The notes under the pieces are model-generated. The model saw nothing but the letters and a program-made list of their open reading frames with translations, did not search any database and was not told the origin of the DNA. Positions 8,656-15,906 of a stretch of 17,158 nucleotides of DNA are shown piece by piece. The DNA lies in the NCBI GenBank assembly GCA_030606585.1, contig JAUWGD010000022.1, positions 1 through 17,158 of the forward strand, written 5' to 3'. Both the position numbers and the translations under genes were made by a program. Origin of the DNA: Dehalococcoidales bacterium (GTDB taxonomy: Bacteria; Chloroflexota; Dehalococcoidia; Dehalococcoidales; RBG-16-60-22). The stretch's first letter is position 1. Each line of letters starts with the position of its first letter.

Positions 8656-8684
8656 ATTCGCCTCCTGAAATTTTAAACGGTTTC

Positions 8685-8712
8685 ATTATACCATTACGTG
8701 ATATCCTGTTAA
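8685..8712 (-). promoter_or_regulatory. Promoter of the carboxylesterase gene
   Basis: On the minus strand TTAACA (8707-8712) lies 16 nt before a perfect TATAAT (8685-8690). The leader to the ATG at 8655 would be about 22 nt and contains AGGAGG. Confidence 0.55.
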
Positions 8713-8742
8713 AATAAATATTCCTTTAATTACTTTGCTTAC

Positions 8743-8760
8743 CTCACCCCCTAACCCCCT
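8743..8760. repeat. Fragment of a C-rich intergenic repeat
   Basis: CTCACCCCCTAA (8743-8754), followed by CCCCCT, resembles the tail of a dispersed C-rich intergenic element. The same 12-mer recurs at 16846-16857 in another gene-free stretch of this window. Confidence 0.45.
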
Positions 8761-8820
8761 CTCTCTGCGCAATCCCCTTTTTGTGCTGCGATAAACTCTC
8801 AGACCAAGCAATCCGGAAAT

Positions 8821-8836
8821 TGTAACTTAAGTTACA
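8821..8836. promoter_or_regulatory. Palindromic operator candidate, copy 1
   Basis: TGTAACTTAAGTTACA is a perfect 16-bp palindrome. Together with the second copy 43 bp away it forms a likely two-site binding region for a dimeric regulator. The regulator is not identifiable in this window. Confidence 0.6.
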
Positions 8837-8864
8837 AAGTGATTTACGTTATACACATATAAAT

Positions 8865-8878
8865 GTAACTTAAGTTAC
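8865..8878. promoter_or_regulatory. Palindromic operator candidate, copy 2
   Basis: GTAACTTAAGTTAC repeats the core of copy 1 exactly. The centres are 43 bp apart, close to four helical turns, so both face the same side of the DNA. This copy ends 48 bp before the forward -35 box, a position that suits an activator or a looping repressor. Confidence 0.6.
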
Positions 8879-8926
8879 TAATTGCACAGTATTATGACAT
8901 AATTACTACGTATTCGTTGCATACTA

Positions 8927-8953
8927 TTGACACTAATTGTGCATTATGATAAT
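8927..8953 (+). promoter_or_regulatory. Promoter of the molybdoenzyme gene cluster
   Basis: A perfect TTGACA (8927-8932) precedes GATAAT (8948-8953; 15-nt spacer) or TAATCT (8950-8955; 17-nt spacer). The start of transcription would fall near 8960, giving a very short leader holding GAGGT before the ATG at 8975. The -35 box coincides with an in-frame TTG, so the longer coding start there can be dismissed. Confidence 0.55.
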
Positions 8954-8974
8954 CTATATATGAGGTATATTACA

Positions 8975-9700
8975 ATGAGATGGGGAATGGCCGTAGATTT
9001 GACACAGTGCGTAAGGTGCTACGCCTGCGTAGCCGCCTGCCGCATCGAACACTTTCTGCCTATGGGCATGTCCTGGCCGAGGCTGGTAGCCATGGAAACG
9101 GGCGGCGACAGCCCTACCGTATCGACTTACTCGGTACGCTGCAACCAGTGCCAGAACGCACCCTGCGTCGAGGTATGCCCTACCGGGGCCACCTACCAGC
9201 GTGAGGACGGCATTGTAGTCATCGACCAGGACAAGTGCGTCGGCTGCCGTTATTGCATTATCGCCTGCCCCTACCAGAACCGGACTTTCCTTTCCAAGGA
9301 CAAAGACAAAGGCTTCTTCCCCGGCAGAGTAGAGACCGACTTCGAGAAAGCCGGCAAGAAACTCTACAGACATCAAGTCGGCACGACGGAGAAGTGTAAC
9401 TTCTGCGTCGAGAGGATTGACGCGGGACTGGCCAAAGGCCTGAAGCCGGGAGTGGACCGCGAAGCCACGCCCGCCTGCGTGAATACCTGCCCGGCACAGG
9501 CGCTGACCTTCGGCGACCTTGACGACCCGAACAGCGAAATTTCCAGGTTAATAAAGGAAAAGAACGGCTTTCAGCTTCACCCGGAATACGACACCGACCC
9601 CTCCGTGTACTTTATCGACGGCAAGATAGGGTATTCCGACGAACCGGAATTAAGAGACGATTCCAGGCAGGAGCCAGCCTCAGCGGGAGCGGAGAGATAA
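8975..9700 (+). CDS. Four-cluster ferredoxin-like electron-transfer subunit (DmsB/PsrB/NrfC type)
   Basis: Protein of 241 residues carrying ligands for four [4Fe-4S] clusters: C12/C15/C18/C22, C56/C59/C64/C68, C88/C91/C94/C98 and C141/C144/C168/C172. The order and spacing match the electron-transfer subunits of complex iron-sulfur molybdoenzymes, which wire the catalytic subunit to the membrane subunit. No Tat or Sec signal is present. The start at ATG 8975 follows GAGGT with an 8-nt spacer; codons further upstream (8927, 8960) overlap the promoter or lie at its predicted transcription start. The C-terminal tail (about 222-241) is charged and probably disordered. It is the first gene of the cluster; the stop is followed after 1 nt by the NrfD start. 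Confidence 0.95.
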   Translation: MRWGMAVDLTQCVRCYACVAACRIEHFLPMGMSWPRLVAMETGGDSPTVSTYSVRCNQCQNAPCVEVCPTGATYQREDGIVVIDQDKCVGCRYCIIACPYQNRTFLSKDKDKGFFPGRVETDFEKAGKKLYRHQVGTTEKCNFCVERIDAGLAKGLKPGVDREATPACVNTCPAQALTFGDLDDPNSEISRLIKEKNGFQLHPEYDTDPSVYFIDGKIGYSDEPELRDDSRQEPASAGAER

Positions 9701-9701
9701 G

Positions 9702-10577
9702 TTGGAAATACACGAGTGGATGATAAACTACACCCGGCAGACGGAGTGGATTGACCGCCGGGGCATCTTTCTCTGGATAGCCTTCTACGCCGGCGGTCTG
9801 GGCGGTGGACTGTACCTGGTATCGCTGTATTTCAACAGCCTGTGGGGGATGTTCATCAGCTGGCTGATTATCGCCGTAATCAAGGGCGCGGCCCACCTCA
9901 TCTACCTGGGCAAACCGCTGCGCTTCTGGCGAATCGTTTTCCGGCCTAACTCCTCATGGCTGGCCCGTGGCATTATCTTCGTACTCGCTTTCGTTGTTTT
10001 CGCGGCGGTACAGCTGGCACTTTCCTTCTGGCTGCCCGGCACCGCCGTGGAAATCGCCTTCAAGGTGCTGGCCGGAATGGCGGCGCTGGCGGTCACGGTA
10101 TACACCGGCTTCGTCCTTAATACCGTCAAGGCCGTGCCTTTCTGGAACTCAACATTATTACCATTATTATTTGTCCTGTGCGGCATACTGGGGGGATTCG
10201 GACTCGCGGTAATCATCGGCTTAAACGGTGGAAACGTCAATGTCGCTATTGCCGAGACGGGAAGTAGATGGCTTCTCATCGTCAACGCCCTGCTGATAGT
10301 CGTCTATCTCTGGGCGGCGGCTAACCGCGAGACGACCGGTAAGAAATCGGTCATGGAGCAAATGCGCGGCAACCTCGCCCCCGTATTCTGGGTCGGCATC
10401 GTTGCCCTGGGAATCATCATACCACTGGCTATCGCCTTTTCCAGCTACTTCGTAAGTGAAGTATCGTCAGCCCTGCTGGTCACCGGTGTTGCCTGCGAGG
10501 TTATCGGCGGTCTGGCTCTAAGGTATTGCGTGCTGAAAGCCGGCGCCTATAAACCGCTGGTCGCTATCGCCGGCTAG
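9702..10577 (+). CDS. NrfD/PsrC-family membrane subunit
   Basis: Hydrophobic protein of 291 residues with about eight membrane helices (roughly 21-43, 48-66, 86-108, 117-140, 148-170, 188-208, 225-247, 255-275). LGKPLRFWRIVFRPNSSW (about 69-86) matches the loop typical of NrfD proteins after the second helix. The family exchanges electrons with the quinone pool for an attached Fe-S subunit. It starts with TTG at 9702, one nt after the preceding stop; GGAGAG inside the end of the upstream gene is its ribosome binding site, so translation is probably coupled. ATG 9720 is a possible but poorer start. A hairpin repeat follows it before the catalytic gene. Confidence 0.93.
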   Translation: MEIHEWMINYTRQTEWIDRRGIFLWIAFYAGGLGGGLYLVSLYFNSLWGMFISWLIIAVIKGAAHLIYLGKPLRFWRIVFRPNSSWLARGIIFVLAFVVFAAVQLALSFWLPGTAVEIAFKVLAGMAALAVTVYTGFVLNTVKAVPFWNSTLLPLLFVLCGILGGFGLAVIIGLNGGNVNVAIAETGSRWLLIVNALLIVVYLWAAANRETTGKKSVMEQMRGNLAPVFWVGIVALGIIIPLAIAFSSYFVSEVSSALLVTGVACEVIGGLALRYCVLKAGAYKPLVAIAG

Positions 10578-10647
10578 TCGTTAGCAATGGTAATTGCCAG
10601 ACAGCCCGTTTACTACCAGATTAAGAGGGTATTTCGCAATAGTTCGG

Positions 10648-10724
10648 TGTCATTCCAGCGAAAGCTGGAATCCAGCGGAGGGGGTAAGTGGGCCTGGATT
10701 CTCGGGTCAAGCCCGAGAATGACA
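10648..10724. repeat. 77-bp MITE/REP-like inverted repeat with two internal hairpins
   Basis: The element begins TGTCATTCC and ends GAGAATGACA, so the outer 8 bases form inverted ends. Inside are two hairpins: ATTCCAGC/GCTGGAAT with a GAAA loop (10652-10671), and ATTCTCGGG/CCCGAGAAT with a 5-nt loop (10698-10720). The shared TCCAG/CTGGA segments make the halves roughly mirror images. Its form matches the widespread bacterial intergenic GTCATTCC...GGAATGAC repeats. It sits in the 188-bp gap between nrfD and the molybdopterin gene. No flanking target duplication was evident. Confidence 0.8.
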
Positions 10725-10765
10725 TTATTGAATAATTTCGGATAAATATATTTGAAAGACGCAAA

Positions 10766-12889
10766 ATGAGCGAGAAAAAGATAATCAAGACCACCTGTAA
10801 AAGCTGCCACGGCGGCTGCGGCGTGCTGGTGACCGTCGAAAACGGGACGATTATCCACATCGAAGGCAACCCGGACACGCCGACCCTGGGCACAATGTGC
10901 TCCAAGGGGCTTTCCAGCATTCAGCACATTAACCACCCCGACCGCCTGAAGTACCCTTTAAAAAGGACGGGTAAACGTGGCGAAGGAAAATGGCAGAGGA
11001 TAAGCTGGGACGAGGCGCTGGACACAATCGAAAGCAAGATGAAGGAGTCGATAGAGAAATACGGGCCATCATCCATAGCCGTGTCACAGGGGACGGGGCG
11101 GGGCTATAACCGGTACACCCACCGCCTGGCGCGTTCCATCGGTACGGCCAATATCATCACGCCCGGCTATATCTGCCACAGTCCCCGGCTGGGCATGTAC
11201 GGGCTGGTCACCGGGTACGGCCGTCTCTACTGCGACTATCACGGGTGGGGTGGAGAGTTTCCCAAGACGCAGATATCCTGGGCCAAGCAGCTGGAGATAA
11301 GCAGCGCCGACTCCGAGATGGCGGTGTGGTTTTTAAACTCGCTGAAGCACGTTAAAAATTTAATCGTTATTGACCCGCGTGAAACGGCATTATCCTCGCG
11401 GGCGACGCTATGGCTGCAAATCAGACCGGGCACGGACGCCGCCCTGGCGCTGGGCATGATTAACATCATCATCAACGAAGGCCTCTGGGATAAAGAGTTC
11501 GTGGATAACTGGACGTACGGATTCGATAAATTGAAAGAGAGAGTCCAGGAATACACGCCGGAGAAAGTCGCGGAGATAACGTGGCTGAAGAAAGAAGACA
11601 TTATAAAAGCGGCCCGGCTCTTCGCCGAGGACACCCCCGGCTGCATACAGGTCGGCAGCTCTTTGGAGAGGCAGGCCAACTGCGGCCAGACCGTAAGGTC
11701 CATTATCTGCCTGCTGGGCGTTACGGGCAATATCGAGAGGCCAGGCAGCATGATGAGCTGGATTGTGCCGGATTCCGGACTCCTGGAGGAGTTTTTTCAG
11801 GAACTGCCGCTTACCGACGAAATGCGGAAGGGAATCGTGGGCAGCGAAACATACAGGATGGGCGCCGCCCGCACTGCTCATTCGGACAGCGTTGTCAAGC
11901 AGCTGGTTAACGGCGATTCGGTGGTGAAAGTCTGGTTCAGCGTCGGCGGCCAGCAAATACTTCACCTGGCCAATACCCAGGAGGTTTTGCAGGCAATACA
12001 CAATGTCGACTTTTTAGTGCATGCCGACCAGTTCATGGGCCCCATGGCGGAACACGCCGATATCCTCCTGCCGGCGGCACACTGGCTGGAGATGGACGAT
12101 ATCTACAACATGCACCCGCGCTTTATGATTGAAGCCATCAATAAGACCGTCGACCCGCCGGGCGAGGCCTGGCCCGATAACAAGATATTCAACGAGGTGG
12201 GCAGAAGAATGGCTCCCGATTTATGGTTCGAAAACGTCGAGAAGATGCTGGACTACACGGTCAGAAAGGCCAACATTACCTGGAAAGATTTCAGTAAAAT
12301 GGGCGTCCTTGCCAAGATTGGCAAAGACCAGATTTATTATAAGTATAAGACCGACTACTGGAAAAAAGGCGGCGGTTTTCCCGCGCCGACCGGCAAGTTT
12401 GAGTTTTTCTCAACGGTACTCGAGGACATGGGGTACGACGCGCTGCCATATTTCCAGGAGCCCGGTGAAAGCCCCGTTTCCACACCGGAACTGGCCAAAG
12501 AATACCCGCTCGTGTTGTCTACCGGGTACCGCCAGCCATTCTATTTCCTGTCGCAGTACCGTAATATCCCCTGGCTCCGCAGTTTTCAGAAAGACCCGGT
12601 GGTGCAGATTCACCCGGATACCGCTAAAGAATATGGTATAGAAGACGGCGACTGGGCCTGGATTGAATCGCCGCGGGGCAGGATAAAGCAGAAAGCCAGG
12701 CTCTTCCCCGGCATTCACCCGAAGGTCATCATGGCGACGGCTAACTGCTTTAACCCCGAGGAACCGGGGCCGTTGCATGGTTTGCTTACGTCTAATCCCA
12801 ACGTGCTTACCTCGAACGACCACTGCGACCCCATGTTCGGCTCACCGGACCTGACGGCACTGTTATGTAAAGTCTACAAAGTAGAGTAA
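10766..12889 (+). CDS. Molybdopterin (Mo/W-bisPGD) oxidoreductase catalytic subunit
   Basis: Protein of 707 residues of the DMSO-reductase superfamily. [4Fe-4S] ligands are C11, C14, C18 and C45. C137 in YICHSPR is the probable Mo/W ligand. Other family blocks are WDEALDTI (81-88), IDPRETALSSRATLWLQIRPGTDAAL (by position 202-227), and MAEHADILLPAAHWLE (427-442); the C-terminal pterin-binding domain covers about 590-707. An in-frame stop at 10733 excludes an upstream Tat signal, so the catalytic site is probably cytoplasmic. The cysteine spacing is close to that of acetylene hydratase, but the residue after C14 is His, where that enzyme has its catalytic Asp. Transhydroxylases, hydratases and reductases all share this fold, so the reaction is open. 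The gene has only a weak GAAAG ribosome site and follows a hairpin repeat after nrfD. It is 18 bp from the cupin gene. Confidence 0.95.
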   Translation: MSEKKIIKTTCKSCHGGCGVLVTVENGTIIHIEGNPDTPTLGTMCSKGLSSIQHINHPDRLKYPLKRTGKRGEGKWQRISWDEALDTIESKMKESIEKYGPSSIAVSQGTGRGYNRYTHRLARSIGTANIITPGYICHSPRLGMYGLVTGYGRLYCDYHGWGGEFPKTQISWAKQLEISSADSEMAVWFLNSLKHVKNLIVIDPRETALSSRATLWLQIRPGTDAALALGMINIIINEGLWDKEFVDNWTYGFDKLKERVQEYTPEKVAEITWLKKEDIIKAARLFAEDTPGCIQVGSSLERQANCGQTVRSIICLLGVTGNIERPGSMMSWIVPDSGLLEEFFQELPLTDEMRKGIVGSETYRMGAARTAHSDSVVKQLVNGDSVVKVWFSVGGQQILHLANTQEVLQAIHNVDFLVHADQFMGPMAEHADILLPAAHWLEMDDIYNMHPRFMIEAINKTVDPPGEAWPDNKIFNEVGRRMAPDLWFENVEKMLDYTVRKANITWKDFSKMGVLAKIGKDQIYYKYKTDYWKKGGGFPAPTGKFEFFSTVLEDMGYDALPYFQEPGESPVSTPELAKEYPLVLSTGYRQPFYFLSQYRNIPWLRSFQKDPVVQIHPDTAKEYGIEDGDWAWIESPRGRIKQKARLFPGIHPKVIMATANCFNPEEPGPLHGLLTSNPNVLTSNDHCDPMFGSPDLTALLCKVYKVE

Positions 12890-12907
12890 TAATATAAAGG
12901 AGAAAAA

Positions 12908-13834
12908 ATGTCGGAATCAGAATACGAAAAATACGCAGTACGAAAGCCTATATACGAAGCCGGACCGGGAATAAAAAACCGCCAGAGCCCTACCATGACC
13001 TACATGAGCAGCAAGCAGGTGCCGGAAGCTAACTATTATATAGAACTCGGCTGGATATACGATATCCCGGAACCCAATCCGCATATCCACGAACACGTGC
13101 ACGACTACGACGAGATTGTTCTGCACTGGGGCGGCAATCCCGAAGCCCCTCAGGACCTCGGCGGTGAAATCGAGTTTTATATCGGCGGGCAACCTATTAC
13201 CTTCAATACCACCACCGGCATCTTTATTCCCAAGGGGACACCCCATGGCCCGTTAACCTGGAAGAAATTCAGGTTTCCACATATCGAGATGGCAATGATG
13301 CTGGGCACCGGAGACCCGTTTGCCGGATGGGGAGAAAGCGGTATCTCCAAACCGAAAGAAGGATTGCCTGTCAAGAAAGATAAATTCGACTACGAACAAT
13401 ACGTAATCCGCAGCCCGATGCGCGAGGCAGGTCGCGGCTTTGAAAGCGGCCGGCAGACTCCCACAATGACCTATATGAGCCGTACCCAGATAAATGTCGC
13501 CAATTATTATATAGAATTCGGCTGGATATGGGACGTGGTAAAACCCGGTATCCCGGAGATGGCGCATAAGAAATTCGACGAAATTGTCCTGCATATCGGC
13601 GGCGACCCCGAAAACCCCGAAGACCTCGGCGGCACGATGGAATTCGGCATGGGCGGCGACACGCTGCAGTTCGATACCAGTTACGGCATGTATGTTCCCA
13701 GAGGCCTGCGCCACGGCCCGCTTAAATGGCTCGAGGTAAAGAAACCCTTTATCGAGATGGCGATTATGCTCGATTGCGGGACCATGGCGGAAGGATGGGG
13801 CGACAGCTTCTTCACGCCTCCGGGCCAGAGCTAG
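12908..13834 (+). CDS. Double cupin-like protein with two tandem homologous domains
   Basis: Protein of 308 residues made of two clearly homologous halves (about 7-150 and 161-308). Matching blocks are PTMTYMSSKQ/PTMTYMSRTQ, NYYIELGWIYD/NYYIEFGWIWD, DEIVLHWGG/DEIVLHIGG and IPKGTPHGPL/VPRGLRHGPL. The first half keeps a cupin metal set: a His-rich stretch H59/H61/H63/H65, E69 and H113. The second half has H220, E225 and H269 but lacks the HxH pair. Cupins of this kind include dioxygenases, isomerases and metal or ligand sensors; none can be assigned. AAAGGAG precedes the ATG, the gap to the molybdopterin gene is 18 bp, and a terminator follows, so it is probably the last gene of that operon. 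It might process or bind the substrate of the complex (inference). Confidence 0.85.
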   Translation: MSESEYEKYAVRKPIYEAGPGIKNRQSPTMTYMSSKQVPEANYYIELGWIYDIPEPNPHIHEHVHDYDEIVLHWGGNPEAPQDLGGEIEFYIGGQPITFNTTTGIFIPKGTPHGPLTWKKFRFPHIEMAMMLGTGDPFAGWGESGISKPKEGLPVKKDKFDYEQYVIRSPMREAGRGFESGRQTPTMTYMSRTQINVANYYIEFGWIWDVVKPGIPEMAHKKFDEIVLHIGGDPENPEDLGGTMEFGMGGDTLQFDTSYGMYVPRGLRHGPLKWLEVKKPFIEMAIMLDCGTMAEGWGDSFFTPPGQS

Positions 13835-13864
13835 TATTAACGACAGGCACTTATACAGACAGAA

Positions 13865-13901
13865 AAGGCCGGAACTCTATAGAACCGGCCTTCTTCTTTT
13901 T
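13865..13901. terminator. Rho-independent terminator, likely bidirectional
   Basis: AAGGCCGG (13865-13872) pairs with CCGGCCTT (13885-13892) across a 12-nt loop, followed by CTTCTTTTT on the plus strand. Read on the minus strand the same stem is followed by TTTTCT. It ends the molybdoenzyme operon and could also end the converging alcohol dehydrogenase transcript. Confidence 0.85.
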
Positions 13902-13924
13902 GATTATAGTGGCGAGCTGCGTAA

Positions 13925-14998
13925 TTAAAACATGATAACGTTACGCAGCGCTTTACCCTTCACCACCGAATCTATCGCCTCGTTAATCTGCTCCAGCGGA
14001 TAACGACCGGTGATGAGTTCATCAAGCTTGAGAATTCCCGCCCTGTAGAGTCCTACCATCTTGGGAATATCCGTCTGCAGTTCCGTGGAGCCCATATAGC
14101 TGGCGGTAAGCGTTTTCTCGTCCTTGATAAACATCAGCGGCGAAAGAGTTATAGTATCGGTCGCCTTGGGCAGGCCTACCACGACGGTCATGCCGCCCGG
14201 TCGCAGCATTCCAAAGCCCTGTAAAATAGCGTCGGCGTTGCCTACCGTCACGAAAACATATTCGGCGCCACCCGTTATCTCCCTGACCGCTTCGACGGCG
14301 TCTTTCTTCGCCGCGTTTACCGTATGGGTCGCCCCGAAAGTTTTGGAGGCTTCCAGTTTGCTGTCCAGTACGTCAACGGCTATGATCGGGTAAGCACCGG
14401 ATATAGCCGCGCCCTGAATGGCATTGAGCCCGACGCCCCCCGTACCGATGATAACGCAGCTGCTGGCTACCTCGACTTTTGCCCGGTTGACCACCGCGCC
14501 GAACCCCGTAATCACGCCGCAGGCAAGCAGCGAAGCACAATCCATCGGCATATCTGCGGGTATTTTAACCACCTGCGATTCGTGCACGATGGCGTATTCG
14601 GCAAAAGTACCCGTCCTGACCAGCGGCGGCAGGTCTTGCCCGCTCTTGCTGTGGGCGCGGCTCTCCCTGTCCAGGGGCCACATATAGCTGCACAGGTGGC
14701 TGCGTCCCGTCCGACAATAAACACATTTCCCGCAGGATGCGATGAGCGATACCACTACGGGGTCGCCGGGTTTTACCGAGGTAATATCTTTACCGACTTC
14801 CTCAACGTAACCGGCTGATTCGTGGCCGCCGATAAAGGGCACTTTCCCGCCCAGTTCTCCCATGCAGACATGAATATCGCTATGGCAGATGGCTGTCGCG
14901 GCTATCTTTGCCTTTACCTCATCCTTCTTTGGCGGGTCGATATCCACCTCTTCCACCACAAGGGGCTTGGCAAATTCGTAACATACTGCAGCTTTCAT
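13925..14998 (-). CDS. Zinc-dependent alcohol dehydrogenase (medium-chain, MDR)
   Basis: Cytoplasmic enzyme of 357 residues that interconverts an alcohol and the aldehyde or ketone with NAD. Catalytic zinc ligands are C38, H59 with E60 in GGHESAG, and C160. Structural zinc ligands are C89, C92, C95 and C103. The Rossmann motif is GTGGVG (185-190), and D209 at the end of the second strand points to NAD rather than NADP. AGGAGG five nt before the ATG at 14998 fixes the start. About 10 extra residues (roughly 108-121) follow the structural zinc loop, as in several class-III-like relatives. It is divergent from the EthD-like gene and has its own promoter. It could supply an aldehyde to the aldehyde oxidoreductase or remove one (inference). 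Confidence 0.97.
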   Translation of the reverse strand: MKAAVCYEFAKPLVVEEVDIDPPKKDEVKAKIAATAICHSDIHVCMGELGGKVPFIGGHESAGYVEEVGKDITSVKPGDPVVVSLIASCGKCVYCRTGRSHLCSYMWPLDRESRAHSKSGQDLPPLVRTGTFAEYAIVHESQVVKIPADMPMDCASLLACGVITGFGAVVNRAKVEVASSCVIIGTGGVGLNAIQGAAISGAYPIIAVDVLDSKLEASKTFGATHTVNAAKKDAVEAVREITGGAEYVFVTVGNADAILQGFGMLRPGGMTVVVGLPKATDTITLSPLMFIKDEKTLTASYMGSTELQTDIPKMVGLYRAGILKLDELITGRYPLEQINEAIDSVVKGKALRNVIMF

Positions 14999-15038
14999 AA
15001 TTTCCTCCTCAAATAATCACTGTTATCAGGCCATAATC

Positions 15039-15067
15039 AGTTTATTTTCCCCGTGTTATAAAGTCAA
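15039..15067 (-). promoter_or_regulatory. Promoter of the alcohol dehydrogenase gene
   Basis: On the minus strand TTGACT (15062-15067) is followed by a 17-nt spacer and TAAACT (15039-15044). The leader to ATG 14998 would be about 35 nt. Confidence 0.5.
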
Positions 15068-15076
15068 ATGCTTTTT

Positions 15077-15106
15077 TTGACAAAGCCAGAGCCATGAACT
15101 TATGAT
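15077..15106 (+). promoter_or_regulatory. Strong promoter of the EthD-like gene
   Basis: A perfect TTGACA (15077-15082) behind a T-tract, an 18-nt spacer and TATGAT (15101-15106) match the sigma-70 consensus at 11 of 12 bases. Its -35 box is 9 bp from the -35 box of the divergent dehydrogenase promoter. Confidence 0.75.
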
Positions 15107-15136
15107 GAGCTATACCCCTTGAAAGGAGAGACTGAA

Positions 15137-15472
15137 ATGGCTAAAGGAATGATACTGAATATCGTCGCTACCGAATGCTCCGCCGAGAACGAAGACAGGT
15201 TCAACAAATGGTATAACGAGGTGCATGTTCCCATGTTGTTCAAGTACAAGGGCATGAAGGTGGTAGGCCGGTATAAGTTAATGGGCGAAAGCGAAGGGCA
15301 GGCTAAATATCTGGCGATTTACGGATTTGAGACAAAAGAGGCGCTGGAGGCACTCCCCAGGAGCCCGGAATTCGCCGCCGCTATAGAGGAGATGCAGGGT
15401 TCGTGGAAGGACGGAGAGATTAATATCAAGTGGATGGCCAATTACGAGCCGATACAGACATGGGAGAGGTAG
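15137..15472 (+). CDS. Small EthD-like dimeric alpha/beta-barrel protein
   Basis: Protein of 111 residues. NIVATECSAENEDRFNKWY, then NEVHVPMLFKYKGMKVVGRY and YLAIYGFETKEALEAL, follow the beta-alpha-beta pattern of EthD/ABM-type dimeric barrels. The WYNEVHVPML stretch (25-34) is the common helix start of such proteins. Members bind small hydrophobic or aromatic molecules, and some are monooxygenases, isomerases or dehydratases. No reaction can be assigned. The start is ATG 15137, behind AAAGGAG; the in-frame TTG at 15119 lies before that site and is not a good start. It probably shares control with the divergent alcohol dehydrogenase. Confidence 0.85.
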   Translation: MAKGMILNIVATECSAENEDRFNKWYNEVHVPMLFKYKGMKVVGRYKLMGESEGQAKYLAIYGFETKEALEALPRSPEFAAAIEEMQGSWKDGEINIKWMANYEPIQTWER

Positions 15473-15583
15473 CTGCGTAAAAAGGATAGTCCCAAAATAA
15501 ATCAGCTTGTCATAGCGGATTGATTTGTTTTACTGTTAAGGTAAGAACGTAAAGATAGTTATTATTGTTTACGCAAAGGGCGG

Positions 15584-15901
15584 ATGATGGCAGGAATGGA
15601 AGCCAGCTGGTGGGATTCTTCGGCGACATTTAAAAGGTGTACCGCGGAAAAGGCATCTTTTATTCTTCTTTGCGGGTTTGACCTTACTCTTACGGTCCTG
15701 GCGATAAACCTCGGCCTGGCGGAATTAAATCCCTTTGTCAGATACCTCATTCAAATACCCGTGCTGCTTCTGGTGGTAAAGCTGGCTATCCCGGTTCTCA
15801 TTGCCTGGTTGATACCGGGCAGGCTTCTCTGGCCGTCTATTGCCCTGCTGGTCCTGGTCGTTATCTGGAATATCAAGGAGCTGGTTAGCTTTCTACTGTA
15901 A
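15584..15901 (+). CDS. Small membrane protein, DUF5658-like
   Basis: Protein of 105 residues with three likely membrane helices (about 23-44, 53-76, 82-103). The motif FDLTLTVLAINLGLAELNPFVRY, seen in parts as DLTLT (33-37) and ELNP (47-50), is that of DUF5658 proteins, whose function is unknown. ATG codons at 15584, 15587 and 15596 compete. AAGGG at 15576-15580 spaces best with 15587; AGGA spaces poorly with 15596. Its stop is 5 bp from the stop of the converging regulator gene. Confidence 0.75.
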   Translation: MMAGMEASWWDSSATFKRCTAEKASFILLCGFDLTLTVLAINLGLAELNPFVRYLIQIPVLLLVVKLAIPVLIAWLIPGRLLWPSIALLVLVVIWNIKELVSFLL

Positions 15902-15906
15902 AGCCC

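Larger units (their letters stand above)
8656..8974. other. 319-bp divergent regulatory region without a gene
   Basis: AT-rich intergenic stretch between the esterase (-) and the ferredoxin-subunit gene (+). It holds the esterase promoter at 8685-8712, a C-rich repeat fragment at 8743-8760, two palindromes at 8821-8836 and 8865-8878, and a forward promoter at 8927-8953. No conserved short ORF or structured RNA was recognised. Confidence 0.8.

Noticed and set aside
8927..8974. An upstream TTG start for the ferredoxin subunit.
   Set aside because: The TTG is part of the TTGACA -35 box, and the ATG at 8975 has a proper ribosome binding site.
10648..10724. A rho-independent terminator between nrfD and the molybdopterin gene.
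   Set aside because: Both hairpins lack a following U-tract, and the inverted ends show a repeat element instead.
15473..15583. A terminator after the EthD-like gene (AAATCA/TGATTT arms).
   Set aside because: The 6-bp AT-rich stem with a loop of about 18 nt is too weak to support the call.
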